A DNA stretch of 64,000 bases from Dokdonella_A sp039926025 (GTDB lineage Bacteria > Pseudomonadota > Gammaproteobacteria > Xanthomonadales > Rhodanobacteraceae). Below, one piece after another: positions 34,873-43,643 of the stretch. Numbering within the stretch: the stretch's first letter is position 1; each line of letters begins with the position of its first letter. Both the position numbers and the translations under genes were made by a program. The notes beneath the pieces were generated by a model. It was not told where the DNA came from. It made no database searches and saw nothing but the letters and a program-made list of their open reading frames with translations. The stretch spans positions 62,001 to 126,000 of the forward strand of contig JBDSXV010000232.1 of the NCBI GenBank assembly GCA_039926025.1, given 5' to 3'.

Positions 34873-35385
34873 GTGCTTGCGATGCTCGGGGCCATCGCAC
34901 GAGTTTGCTGGATCCTGATCGCGGGAGCTGCGGCGGCCTTTTCACCGTCCGCCGTAGCCTCCCCGGATCCGGTCCACGACATCGGCTATTGCGTCAGCCA
35001 GGCGTCCGACGATTTCAAGGTGCCTCGCGTCGTCATCCTCCTGATCCTCGACACGGAAGGAGGATGGGTCGGCGCAGAAGCGCGCAACAAGAATGGAACG
35101 TCTGACTTCGGTCCCATGCAGGTCAATAGCAGCTGGTTGCCGACGCTCGCCAAGTTCGGCATCACGCGGGATCTCCTTCAGAATCATGCGTGCACTAACA
35201 TCTACACCGGCACATGGATCTTGGCGTCGCTCATGAAGGCGAACAAAGACCTCGCTGATGTCATCGCGCTCTATCATTCGCCGACGCCGAAGTACCAAGC
35301 GCAATATCTCGGCGAGGTTCGTAAGCATTTGATGAAGCGGCTAGTGGATTTTGAGAGTCGACAACGATTGGCAAAGGAGCAATGA
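34873..35385 (+). CDS. Lytic transglycosylase, PilT(R64)/VirB1-type
   Basis: 170 residues from GTG 34873; ATG 34882 is an alternative start. A signal-like N-terminus precedes an SLT domain: YCVSQASDDFKVP, LILDTEGGWVG with the catalytic Glu, DFGPMQVNSSWLPTL, and IYTGTWILASLMKAN ... ALYHSPTPKYQAQYLGEVR. It cuts peptidoglycan so that the pilus or secretion channel can cross the wall. In R64 this function is the pilT gene of the thin-pilus operon. Confidence 0.85.
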   Translation: MLAMLGAIARVCWILIAGAAAAFSPSAVASPDPVHDIGYCVSQASDDFKVPRVVILLILDTEGGWVGAEARNKNGTSDFGPMQVNSSWLPTLAKFGITRDLLQNHACTNIYTGTWILASLMKANKDLADVIALYHSPTPKYQAQYLGEVRKHLMKRLVDFESRQRLAKEQ

Positions 35386-35386
35386 C

Positions 35387-35560
35387 GTGGATACTGACTG
35401 TTCGAGTTTCATGATCGAAGGAAAACGCGTGCAATTTGCGAATGCAGATCAATCAGACTGTGAACGCATTTCGGAAGCCCAGGCGTTGCAGATCGCTGCC
35501 AATTGCAAGCTGAAAATATTTGTCAGACGCGAAGACCAGAAGGAAGAAAGAAAACGGTGA
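35387..35560 (+). CDS. Small hypothetical protein (57 aa)
   Basis: GTG at 35387 follows AAGGAG by seven bases, right after the transglycosylase stop. The peptide starts (M)DTDCSSFMIEGKRV, has three Cys and a charged Lys/Arg/Glu-rich end. The stop overlaps the next start (GTGA). Position and ribosome site support it; no family recognised. Confidence 0.5.
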   Translation: MDTDCSSFMIEGKRVQFANADQSDCERISEAQALQIAANCKLKIFVRREDQKEERKR

Positions 35561-35763
35561 GCAATTCCACGCATGAAATCATGTGGGGCACCACGGGCGC
35601 CGGCATGACGCGCGGGGCAGACCCGTTTGTTTCGGATTCCGTCAATTCCAAGGCCGCACTCAACGCGTACGTGCGCTTCGTACTTGCGATCACTTCCGAA
35701 CTGGAAGCGCCGGAAGAGCGGATCGTCCAGAAGACGGACCCGTACTCAAATTTCAAGGAGTAG
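35557..35763 (+). CDS. Small hypothetical protein (68 aa)
   Basis: GTG at 35557 overlaps the previous stop by four bases (GTGA), a sign of coupled translation. The peptide contains HEIMWGTTGAGMTRGADPF near the N-terminus and an acidic C-terminal helix. A stop at 35761-35763 is followed three bases later by the next gene. No family recognised. Confidence 0.5.
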   Translation: MSNSTHEIMWGTTGAGMTRGADPFVSDSVNSKAALNAYVRFVLAITSELEAPEERIVQKTDPYSNFKE

Positions 35764-35766
35764 GCA

Positions 35767-36129
35767 ATGAAAGCTGAAAAACGAAGCGCAATCACGCATG
35801 TCAGCCGTTGGCTATCTAGCGATGCCCCCGCTGACTGGCGTGTCAACAACGGTACGCCAGCGCAATTCCTGAAAAAACTTGGCAGCGGAACGACACGGCG
35901 AGGCCTGCGTTTGTTCGCCGCGTTTTACGTTGGGCTCATGTGCGAAGGCGCGGTCTTCGTCGCAGCTGTCAACGGTTTGTCTGGTGTTGAACGCTGGTTT
36001 GACAGCGGCTTTTTTTTAACCGCAGTCATTGTCGGCGTATGCACGTGCTTGCATTACGTGAGCTCGGCGATCGCATTGACTGATATTGCTGCGAGTGTCG
36101 ACAACAAAGCGCTCTTCCATCGGACGTGA
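35767..36129 (+). CDS. Two-helix membrane protein before the coupling protein
   Basis: 120 residues. The first 50 are basic and soluble; two membrane helices lie near residues 50-70 (LFAAFYVGLMCEGAVFVAAV) and 80-100 (GFFLTAVIVGVCTCLHYVSS). It overlaps the DotL/TrbC start by four bases (GTGA at 36126), so the two are likely co-translated. Legionella coupling complexes include small membrane and adaptor subunits, but this protein matches none that I can name. Confidence 0.6.
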   Translation: MKAEKRSAITHVSRWLSSDAPADWRVNNGTPAQFLKKLGSGTTRRGLRLFAAFYVGLMCEGAVFVAAVNGLSGVERWFDSGFFLTAVIVGVCTCLHYVSSAIALTDIAASVDNKALFHRT

Positions 36130-38720
36130 AAACGCCGGATATCCGCGGTGTCACCCTTCGCGACGAAAGCGACGCACACCGCTTTCGGCGTGATACGCGC
36201 ACCTTCGGGCAGCGGCTTCACGCCGCCTTGGAATCCCCAGAAACTGCTGGGGTCATACTGATCAGTGTCGCTATTCTCGGCTGCATTTTTCCGTTGTTGA
36301 CGCATGTGACGCCGTTTGTCGGATTCTTCATCCTGGCATGGCATCTTTCTATCCGCAGTCATCGACACCTTCCCCTTCGGTTGCCGCGTTCCGCGGGCAT
36401 CACCGATATCAACCATCCTCTCCCAGGCCGCAAGAAGTTCAACAAAGCCTCGGGCATCGTGCATATCGGCAATGCCGTGGAAGCCGGTAATCAGGAGCTG
36501 TGGCTCGCGAAGAATGATGTACTGACCCATGACCTGGTTCTCGGCGTCACCGGCGCCGGTAAGACCGTCATGCTGGTGGGTAGCTCAGCCAACTACATCG
36601 CGATGGGTGGTGGCCTGATTTATGTCGATGCGAAGGCGGCGCCGAGTCTGCCGTGGGATATCTATTCGCTGCTATTCCGAGTGGGGATGGAAGATGATTT
36701 CCTGATCATCAACTACATGACCGGCAATCGGTCCATCGGTAAGGCTGGCGGCACGCGCATGACGAATACGGCGAATCCGTTCGCCTCCGGTTCAGCCGAT
36801 TCGCTGGTCGAGATCATGTCCAGTCTGATCACTGCGCCCGAGGGCGACAACGCCGTGTTCGGCGAGCGTGCGCTTTCGATGATCACGGCTGGGCTCTATG
36901 GCTTGGTCGATCTTCGCGACGGCGGTCACATCGACCTGGGTGTGGAAGTTTTTCGCGACTACCTACCGCTCAACAAGATCGAAGAGCTCGCGTTCGATCC
37001 ACGCCTGCGGTCCGATACTGCAAAGGCCGCGCTGCTGGCATATCTGCGATCGTTGCCGAATTGGAAGGCGCCGGAGGAACGTGTCGTCGCAAAAACCGAT
37101 CCGCGGACGAAGCAAGTCACGATGGAGAAAGTGCCCATCCATGACGAAGCCAATCGACAGCACGGCTTCGCTCAGATGTACTTTACGCGCGCTCTCTCGT
37201 CGCTAACCGATACGTACGGACATATCTACCGTGGATCGCTCGGGGAAGTCGATTTCGTCGACGTCGTTCGTCGTCGACGCGTACTTGTCGTGATGCTGCC
37301 TGCGCTTGAGAAATCACTTGCAGGCCTTGCCAATCTCGGAAAAATCAATCTTTCTGCGCTGAAAGATGCCATCAGCACGGGACTTGGCAGCAGCGTTGAG
37401 GGTACTCGACGGGACGTCCTCGATACGTTGCCCACGGCTTCGCCGATTCCGTCCAAGCTCACGATGGACGAGTACGGCTATATGGCCGTGGAAGGTATGT
37501 CGGTCGTGGCGGCGCAGGCTCGCGGCCTAGGTTGGAGCGTGACGTATGCGGGACAGGATTGGGCCGGCATCAAGCGGGGATCGGACATTGAAGCGTCGCA
37601 GATATGGGCGAATACAAATCTCAAGGTCTTCGGAAAGCTCCAGGATCAGGAGAGCTACGGAAAGTTGGCAGAGGCCGTTGGCGAGGCTCAGATCACTCAG
37701 ACGGCCGGCTTCAACCTCAATACAGGCGGCATGCTGGGCTACGCGGACAATCTTGCGGCATCGGTCGAGCGGAAGGCGCGGACCGATACGACCGACTTGC
37801 AAGCGCAGATCGAGGGCGAGGCACACATCATCTACAACGGCCGACTGATCCGCGCACGCTTCTTTTATGCCAACCCAGCTCCCATTCGAGAGCTCCAGGT
37901 CAACCGATTTCTCCGCGTAGGCGAAAAGAAAGCTGTAGCCGCAGCCAAGGTCAGTGCAGGCGGGGAAGCCAAAGATCACACGCTAAAGCCGCAAGGGGGT
38001 CCTGCATCCACAGGGACGCTCGAGGCAAGCACAGCAGAGTCCATGCGGCAACCTCGGGTGGCAACGCCTTCACCGCCGTCGCCCCCTTCAGCAGCACCGG
38101 AAGGAGCGCCGCTTCCGGATCCAGCTTCTGCGGTGGTCAACACGGCTGTGAGCCGCACGTTGCTGCCGCCGGATCTGGTTCCCGCTACCCCAGCCGAGGT
38201 TGCGCCGGCATTGGTCCCGGCGTCCATTCACCGGTCCGTTCGCGACATCATGGCCGCGATGGATGCGCCAGCGGACGACGAGGATGGCGATCTGATCGAC
38301 GCATCCCTGCCGGAGCCTCTGCCGGACGAATACACGCATGATGACGTCTCGTCGAACGTGGCCACGCTGTTGAATGCCATCGATAGCCCCGAGGCGACAG
38401 CGGCGGCCGCCGAGGAACTCGAACGAACGCTGGAGCCTGATCGAGAGGGCTTGGCATCGTTTGTTCCGATGTTTGATGACCTTCCAGAAGGTGCGCTCTT
38501 GTCGGAGGTGCTTGAGGATGGAACCAGCGACCGCCGTCTGCTCGAGGAAGCCGTGGAAGCGGCCATCAACGATTATCCGTCGGCGGTGCTCACGCGGCAG
38601 CTGGGCGAGCTGACGCCCGACCAGGTTGCTGCGGATCTGCGCGAGCTGTTGAACATGCTGTTGAACGGTGACGGCATAGATGACGCATCGACGGACGATC
38701 ATTCCGAACCAGGCCTCTAA
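36126..38720 (+). CDS. Type IV coupling protein, DotL/TrbC family
   Basis: 864 residues from GTG 36126. Two N-terminal membrane helices (about 41-76), then a FtsK/TraD-like ATPase with Walker A GVTGAGKT (140-147), LIYVDAKAAP, and conserved PALEKSLAGL and LTMDEYGYMA segments near residues 395-455. The last 250 residues are Pro/Ala-rich and acidic, a disordered tail with repeated helices. It matches R64 TrbC in family and size. This ATPase connects relaxosome and channel; DotM/TrbA (4552) is its likely partner. Overlaps the upstream small membrane protein. Confidence 0.9.
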   Translation: MKTPDIRGVTLRDESDAHRFRRDTRTFGQRLHAALESPETAGVILISVAILGCIFPLLTHVTPFVGFFILAWHLSIRSHRHLPLRLPRSAGITDINHPLPGRKKFNKASGIVHIGNAVEAGNQELWLAKNDVLTHDLVLGVTGAGKTVMLVGSSANYIAMGGGLIYVDAKAAPSLPWDIYSLLFRVGMEDDFLIINYMTGNRSIGKAGGTRMTNTANPFASGSADSLVEIMSSLITAPEGDNAVFGERALSMITAGLYGLVDLRDGGHIDLGVEVFRDYLPLNKIEELAFDPRLRSDTAKAALLAYLRSLPNWKAPEERVVAKTDPRTKQVTMEKVPIHDEANRQHGFAQMYFTRALSSLTDTYGHIYRGSLGEVDFVDVVRRRRVLVVMLPALEKSLAGLANLGKINLSALKDAISTGLGSSVEGTRRDVLDTLPTASPIPSKLTMDEYGYMAVEGMSVVAAQARGLGWSVTYAGQDWAGIKRGSDIEASQIWANTNLKVFGKLQDQESYGKLAEAVGEAQITQTAGFNLNTGGMLGYADNLAASVERKARTDTTDLQAQIEGEAHIIYNGRLIRARFFYANPAPIRELQVNRFLRVGEKKAVAAAKVSAGGEAKDHTLKPQGGPASTGTLEASTAESMRQPRVATPSPPSPPSAAPEGAPLPDPASAVVNTAVSRTLLPPDLVPATPAEVAPALVPASIHRSVRDIMAAMDAPADDEDGDLIDASLPEPLPDEYTHDDVSSNVATLLNAIDSPEATAAAAEELERTLEPDREGLASFVPMFDDLPEGALLSEVLEDGTSDRRLLEEAVEAAINDYPSAVLTRQLGELTPDQVAADLRELLNMLLNGDGIDDASTDDHSEPGL

Positions 38721-38753
38721 GCGAAGCGCCCTGTTTTTGGTATCATGAAGACG

Positions 38754-38774
38754 CCGTAATAGGTATAATTACGG
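38754..38774. promoter_or_regulatory. Palindromic operator with TATAAT, second copy
   Basis: CCGTAAT (38754-38760) and ATTACGG (38768-38774) flank a seven-base centre. The first 13 bases equal those of the 7822 palindrome. TATAAT (38764-38769) lies inside, so binding should occlude a promoter for the unit 38794-45887, which ends in DotA/TraY. Confidence 0.7.
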
Positions 38775-38793
38775 AACTGCAAGGATATTTAGA

Positions 38794-39228
38794 ATGCTTC
38801 CTGAAGCACTCCTGTCAGGCGACCTTAGCGCATCGATGATTGCGGACCACCTGTCCGCACGCGAGCACTGGCTCTCGATCGCCAAAACCCATCCTCAAGT
38901 CGCGGCGTTGCTCGATCAATTGGTTCGTCGAGTGGAAGCGGGGGACGCAGCGGTACTCGCCCGATTCGCAAGGCGACCGGACCTCGGCGGAAAGTTGTTT
39001 GCACTCGCACCCGCACTACCGATGTTGCGTTTGTTCAATATTATTGAGCAGCGCGACGACGCCTATCTCGCCGGCGCCGTCGCTAACGCACCGGTGTCCT
39101 CGAGAGGCATTCCTATTGCCGCGATGGCGCACGCGCGCATGGAATTTCTCAGAATGCTCAACACGCTCGCCCGCGTTCTTGCTCGGCGAGTCGACGTTCC
39201 TGATGTTCGGATCCCGATTGGAGTTTAG
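38794..39228 (+). CDS. Hypothetical protein, first gene of the DotA unit
   Basis: 144 residues from ATG 38794 (AAGGA eight bases before). Helical, Ala/Leu/Arg-rich, soluble, with a DLSASMIADHLSAREHWLSI start and a hydrophobic helix LFALAPALPMLRLFNIIEQ. No family recognised. It begins the unit controlled by the 38754 operator, two bases before the next gene. Confidence 0.6.
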   Translation: MLPEALLSGDLSASMIADHLSAREHWLSIAKTHPQVAALLDQLVRRVEAGDAAVLARFARRPDLGGKLFALAPALPMLRLFNIIEQRDDAYLAGAVANAPVSSRGIPIAAMAHARMEFLRMLNTLARVLARRVDVPDVRIPIGV

Positions 39229-39230
39229 TA

Positions 39231-39668
39231 ATGCGTGCTAACACATGGATCTTCGTGGGCTCGATGGCGTTGTCGACTGTTGCCGGTGCTGCAGGAACTC
39301 AGACGGCGAGTCTTCTTCCGGTTGATGCCAACTGCATCGTGATGAATGCGGGGAACAGCATAGCGACCAGTTTGTCGCAGCAGATGCATGCCGAGGTTAC
39401 GCATGACATGCATGCTGTGATGGGCATTTTCGATATGAGCTGCCTGAGCGGAATCATCAACTTCGGGGGACTTCGATTCTTTGGCCTGAGTAGTTTCCTC
39501 GACGGATTGCAGGGTCGGCTGTGCAACGCGGTGCGCAATTGGCTTACATCGACCAGTGGGGATCCTGCGCATGCCGAGCTAAATCGGGCCCTTGCCCAAA
39601 TCACCATGGGACTTCCGCCCACCTCGCCCACCGAGGCGGCTCAGAAAGGCAAAGGAGTCAGCCAGTGA
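39231..39668 (+). CDS. Secreted small protein of the transfer unit
   Basis: 145 residues. A signal peptide (IFVGSMALSTVAGAAG-T) precedes a mature part with three Cys (DANCIVMN, MSCLSG, LCNAVR). It lies between an unknown gene and another secreted protein with a four-base overlap (GTGA), so they are co-translated. No family recalled; possibly a periplasmic or channel-associated subunit particular to these plasmids. Confidence 0.6.
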   Translation: MRANTWIFVGSMALSTVAGAAGTQTASLLPVDANCIVMNAGNSIATSLSQQMHAEVTHDMHAVMGIFDMSCLSGIINFGGLRFFGLSSFLDGLQGRLCNAVRNWLTSTSGDPAHAELNRALAQITMGLPPTSPTEAAQKGKGVSQ

Positions 39669-40726
39669 ATCGCCTGACCGATCGCGCGCGAACATTGCTT
39701 TTTGGCGCCGTGGCGGCTGTTGCCTTTCTCAGCGTGCCGGCTCCTGCCCGAGCCGATGCGATTGGTGATGGGATCTTGGCGGAAATTGCTGCGGCTTTGA
39801 CCGCCGTCATCACCTGGATAGAAACGTACGCAATGGACTACTACCTGCGCCAGGGCGGCGCGGCGGTCACTCAACAGGTTGCGGCAAATACGCTCGGCGT
39901 GCAGTCTGCTTTGCAGGCGAATGCTGCGACTAGTGTGGAAGCGACGAACGTTCAAACGCAGAAAATGCTCGATTACAACTTCAAGTCCGTTTTCGGGTCG
40001 TTTGGTTCGTACGGGAATATCACGATAGGGTCCAACGCACCGTTTGCATGCCGCCGCCAGGCAGATGCCGGCGTGCTGGCGCAAGGTCGCGAAGCGTTAC
40101 CGAACTTGCAAACCCAGGCCAGCACGATCGCGGCAACCCATGATCGCGGATATGGTTCCTCGACAGGTGCGACAGTTCAGATGCAAAAGGATGCGTCTGT
40201 CTATGGCGCGTCGGCCTTTAGTTTGAGCTGGCTCGGCAGCGACAAATTGTCGACAAACGATGTTCAAAATGCATGGCGTTCGATCGACTATGCGACAAAC
40301 CCGGATCCGCCACCGGCGCCGCCGACGTCATCTGCCAATTCTCCTGCCGGCAAGGAATACGCGACGGAATATCAGCGATTTCAGCAGATGATGAAGGTTC
40401 CGCAGGACGTGCTGGCCCGACAGGCGAATCTTCGCGCATCAATTCCAGGTGACAGTGACAGTCGGAGCTACATCGGCATCATTCGACAGATGGCGCAAGC
40501 AGGCATCGAAGATGCGCAGCATCCTGTCGCGCTGCAGGCGAAGACCGAAGCGGGTGTGCAGCGGGACATGGCGCTCTCGATGCAAGCGCTGCTCTATGTT
40601 GAAACCGAGCGCCTGCAAACAGAGCAAGAGACGGCCGCGATGACGGCGTTGATGGTGTCGCATCAACTGCAGGCGAGCGGCGAAGAGTTGCGCAAGAAGT
40701 ACGCGAAGTCGGTGATCACCGACTAA
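39665..40726 (+). CDS. Secreted helical transfer protein
   Basis: 353 residues from GTG 39665 (AAAGGAG eight bases upstream). Signal peptide ending SVPAPARAD. The mature part is mostly helical (LAEIAAALTAVITWIETYAMD, and later QMAQAGIEDAQHPVALQAKTE), with an N-terminal Ala-rich amphipathic region and coiled-coil tail (YVETERLQTEQETAAMTAL). The type resembles VirB5/TrbJ-like periplasmic subunits by shape, or IcmX/TraW by position next to DotA/TraY; neither can be shown from motifs. Confidence 0.65.
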   Translation: MNRLTDRARTLLFGAVAAVAFLSVPAPARADAIGDGILAEIAAALTAVITWIETYAMDYYLRQGGAAVTQQVAANTLGVQSALQANAATSVEATNVQTQKMLDYNFKSVFGSFGSYGNITIGSNAPFACRRQADAGVLAQGREALPNLQTQASTIAATHDRGYGSSTGATVQMQKDASVYGASAFSLSWLGSDKLSTNDVQNAWRSIDYATNPDPPPAPPTSSANSPAGKEYATEYQRFQQMMKVPQDVLARQANLRASIPGDSDSRSYIGIIRQMAQAGIEDAQHPVALQAKTEAGVQRDMALSMQALLYVETERLQTEQETAAMTALMVSHQLQASGEELRKKYAKSVITD

Positions 40727-40754
40727 CGCAACGGTCACACGGAAGGAATTGGGT

Positions 40755-41360
40755 ATGGATGAGGGATCGGGAATGTCATTGTCACCGCGACTGGGGCTCT
40801 CGCGCGAACCTCGTTGTGTTCGCACCGCGAACGGTGGGTTGCATGCGGTCTCGCTGCTGACGAAGGAACGCGTTCAGCGTTTTGTTCGGCATCAATGCGA
40901 TCGCGGTCAGGCGGATTTTGTCGAGCATGCCAAAGCGTTCGGACGGACGCTCGGCGAATTTCTGACCGCTAGCCAGCGGCAGCAGTGCCAGGATGCGGAC
41001 GTCGCTCTCCTCAGCGGATCCAGGCCTGCATCGGCGCAGCGGTTTTCAACGCCGGGCGGACCAACCTTCGATGGTCTATCCCGACTTCTTGAGGCGCAGT
41101 TGCTGGACGCCCTGAAAGCGGCCGAGATCGTCGCTCACCAAGCTCGACGGATGGGCGACACCGGGCTGTTGTCGGACGTTCGCAGCCAGATGGTTGTTCT
41201 CAGCTACAGCGCTGCAAGTCTACGCGGTGATATGGGCAACGCATGCGCCGGATTGTATGAGCGAGCGCTGATGGCGCTCGATCGCATTGAGCAGTTGGCG
41301 GGTCTACGGGATCCTGCGGGATCTACGCGTGCCGCTCGGCCACCCCAAGCCAGTCATTGA
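40755..41360 (+). CDS. Hypothetical soluble helical protein
   Basis: 201 residues from ATG 40755 (GGAAGGAATT upstream). No signal or membrane segment. N-terminal basic strands are followed by long helices (LTKERVQRFVRHQCDRG and LEAQLLDALKAAEIVAHQARR). It stands directly before the topoisomerase gene and was not recognised. Confidence 0.6.
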   Translation: MDEGSGMSLSPRLGLSREPRCVRTANGGLHAVSLLTKERVQRFVRHQCDRGQADFVEHAKAFGRTLGEFLTASQRQQCQDADVALLSGSRPASAQRFSTPGGPTFDGLSRLLEAQLLDALKAAEIVAHQARRMGDTGLLSDVRSQMVVLSYSAASLRGDMGNACAGLYERALMALDRIEQLAGLRDPAGSTRAARPPQASH

Positions 41361-41364
41361 CGAC

Positions 41365-42132
41365 ATGACCGCGTCCAGTACCACGCTGATTGTCATTGAG
41401 GCACCGGGCAAGGTGGCTCAGCTGGCGCGAATGATTCGCGCTATCGGTCTGGACGCGCAGCTGTGGGCGAGCGGGGGGCATTTCCGGCAACACTCAGAAT
41501 CGTTGTGGCCATTGGGGATCTTTGCGGACGGGTCTGAGCCAGGACGCATTTTCGATGAGCTTCGCTTTGCTTCCCTAAGACATGTCGCGGTGGGACGGCG
41601 AGTTCTGGTCGCAACCGACGCAGATCAGGAAGGCGATGTGATCGCACGCGACGTGCGCGATGCGACACAGGACATTGCGAGCAGCGTAGAGCGCGTACGA
41701 CTTCACACCCTGGATCTTGAGGGCGTTCGCGCTGCCTTCGCACGCCCGATGCCCGTTGCGCCGTCGGCGTCTCGAGCAGGGGATGCCAGACGCATCGTGG
41801 ATCGGCTTATCGGGCATTGTTTTTCAAGACCAGGGCTCCCCGTCGGCCGAGTCTTTACGGCACTCCTTCAATCGCTGCAAGACAACGAGCCCGTCATCGG
41901 TCATGTGACGTTGACGCGGGCCGCTGGCGACGGTGGCCCGGTCTTCACCGCACGCATACCGATCACGCCGAGCACTCGCGCTCTGTGGGACGACAGAGCG
42001 CAGGAAAAGCTGCCCGTAGCGTTGCCAGGGGCAAGAGAGCAGGAAGGGCAGCGCGTTCCTTGGGACTACGCGCAAACTTTGCTACGCGGCGCACTGAGCC
42101 GACCGGCACTCTTCGGGGACGGAAAATGCTGA
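41365..42132 (+). CDS. Type IA topoisomerase, N-terminal (TOPRIM) piece
   Basis: 255 residues from ATG 41365. The TOPRIM fold is complete: IVIEAPGKV with catalytic Glu12, and ATDADQEGD near residues 86-94 for Mg binding; then part of domain IV. The frame stops at TGA 42130-42132 just before the region with the active Tyr, which continues in the -1 frame as the next feature. Together the two make a normal-sized (about 635 residue) TopB/TraE-like enzyme, so this is half of a split gene. Confidence 0.8.
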   Translation: MTASSTTLIVIEAPGKVAQLARMIRAIGLDAQLWASGGHFRQHSESLWPLGIFADGSEPGRIFDELRFASLRHVAVGRRVLVATDADQEGDVIARDVRDATQDIASSVERVRLHTLDLEGVRAAFARPMPVAPSASRAGDARRIVDRLIGHCFSRPGLPVGRVFTALLQSLQDNEPVIGHVTLTRAAGDGGPVFTARIPITPSTRALWDDRAQEKLPVALPGAREQEGQRVPWDYAQTLLRGALSRPALFGDGKC

Positions 42133-43274
42133 AGGCAGCTCAGGCGCAGGTGCAGAAGCTCTACGAGCGGGGCTCGTTGAGCTATCCACGTACGAGCGCC
42201 AACGCCATCACGCCGGCAACGCTCGCATCGATCGCAACGCTCTTGCCGCGCGTTGGACGCTCGTCAACGCTGGCCAACACAGTCGCAGTACCGATGTTCG
42301 ATGACAGGCATCCGGAGCCGCATGAGGCGCTACATCCCACAACGGAGGCGTTACGTACAATCAACTTCAGTATTCCAGAATGGATGCTGGAAAGTGACGA
42401 TCGATTACTCCAGCGTCTCGCACGGCATTTGGTTCGCTGCGCCGCGCCCATTGATATTGAGCGCCCCTCCTCCGCGGACGGGCTGCCGGAGTGGGCGTCT
42501 GGACTTGACTGGACAAGACCCGCGCCCGGCACCTCCAAGCAGGTGCTGGAATCTGATGAAGCCTCTCCATCAGTCGGAGTGACGCTCTATGGCTCTGAGG
42601 AGATCGCGCTGCGAGCGCTCATTCGCGCCGGACTAGGACGAGCATCGTCTATCGTTTCGCACGCCGTACATGCGGCCGAGCGGGGTATCGTGGATGCGTC
42701 AGGATTGACTGCAAAGGGCAAATCCCTTTTGGCGGCCTCCCCCAAGGAGATTGCTGATCCGAGGGTTGCCCAGGCGATCGAGGCCACGCTCGACAAAGCC
42801 TTTCGTGAAGCGACGCGGCAACCGAGATCCTCGACGTCCATCGAGGCGGTCGAAGCGGGTCCAATGGACCTGGTCGAGCTGGCTGTGCGCCACATTGAGC
42901 CGCTGCGGCCGCAAATTGAAGCGGCACTTCGACTGGAAGAACGGCGGATCACCCGAAAGGCCCACGACAATGGCAGGGCAGGCGTCGCGAATGTCGAAGA
43001 AACGGCCTGCGATCGCGATCGCGATCTCGAGGCCGCCGAATTGAGGCGCGCCCGCTCGCTCGCTCTAAGCATGGAAACGGGCGGCGTTGACGCTTCGCCG
43101 GAGGATATGCGGCCGCTCGAAGCGAGCTCAGCAAACAGTGTACTGGCCCGTCTCCTGCAAGAAGAGCTGAATTCGCGTCGCGTCGAGGAAGTGCCTGCGG
43201 GCCATGTGGACGAAGACGAACACCACGTTCTTGATCGAGAAGGCACATGGCACTCCCCGTTTCCGACCCTGTAA
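42126..43274 (+). CDS. Type IA topoisomerase, C-terminal piece with active-site Tyr (-1 frame)
   Basis: 382 residues if translation restarts at ATG 42126, which overlaps the upstream TGA (ATGCTGA). VQKLYERGSLSYPRTSANAI holds the catalytic Tyr (Tyr20 of this piece), followed by domain II/III residues such as EPHEALHPTT. The C-terminus is acidic and without zinc fingers. The frame is open well upstream of the ATG, as expected for a frameshifted gene. Options: real two-subunit enzyme by reinitiation (GGGGACGG before ATG), programmed -1 slip on the AAAA of GGAAAATG, or an inactivating/sequencing frameshift. Confidence 0.75.
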   Translation: MLKAAQAQVQKLYERGSLSYPRTSANAITPATLASIATLLPRVGRSSTLANTVAVPMFDDRHPEPHEALHPTTEALRTINFSIPEWMLESDDRLLQRLARHLVRCAAPIDIERPSSADGLPEWASGLDWTRPAPGTSKQVLESDEASPSVGVTLYGSEEIALRALIRAGLGRASSIVSHAVHAAERGIVDASGLTAKGKSLLAASPKEIADPRVAQAIEATLDKAFREATRQPRSSTSIEAVEAGPMDLVELAVRHIEPLRPQIEAALRLEERRITRKAHDNGRAGVANVEETACDRDRDLEAAELRRARSLALSMETGGVDASPEDMRPLEASSANSVLARLLQEELNSRRVEEVPAGHVDEDEHHVLDREGTWHSPFPTL

Positions 43275-43639
43275 TGACGCTCAGCGAAATCGTTCGCGAG
43301 CTCGCGCGTCGGGAGGGATATACCGATGTGCGACCAGGCGCCTCGCTGGTTGACGAGGAGGGCATTACGATCGACGTCGATGGTGCATTCAGTCCGACCG
43401 GGATGCTGCCATTACTGGTGCAACATGCCGCTCAAATCTATGCCGAATCCGGACTTGATCGCGGGGCATGGAAATTTCCGTTCGAGGTTGTCGAGGACCC
43501 GGACGGCTTGCTGGGGCTCGCCGTTCGATGGGCGAACAACCAGGCGCCGTTTAGCGTGGGCGTACTCTGCGCGATCGACGCTATAAAAATGGTCATCGAA
43601 CAAAATCCCGACCCGAAGCCGGTCCTCCTGCTGGAATAG
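43247..43639 (+). CDS. Small hypothetical protein before DotA/TraY
   Basis: 130 residues from ATG 43247 (AGAAGG upstream), overlapping the topoisomerase end; ATG 43274 is an alternative start. Soluble, with an acidic VDEEGITIDVDGAFSP segment and a helical C-terminal part. It is four bases upstream of DotA/TraY. No family recognised. Confidence 0.6.
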   Translation: MALPVSDPVMTLSEIVRELARREGYTDVRPGASLVDEEGITIDVDGAFSPTGMLPLLVQHAAQIYAESGLDRGAWKFPFEVVEDPDGLLGLAVRWANNQAPFSVGVLCAIDAIKMVIEQNPDPKPVLLLE

Positions 43640-43643
43640 CGCC

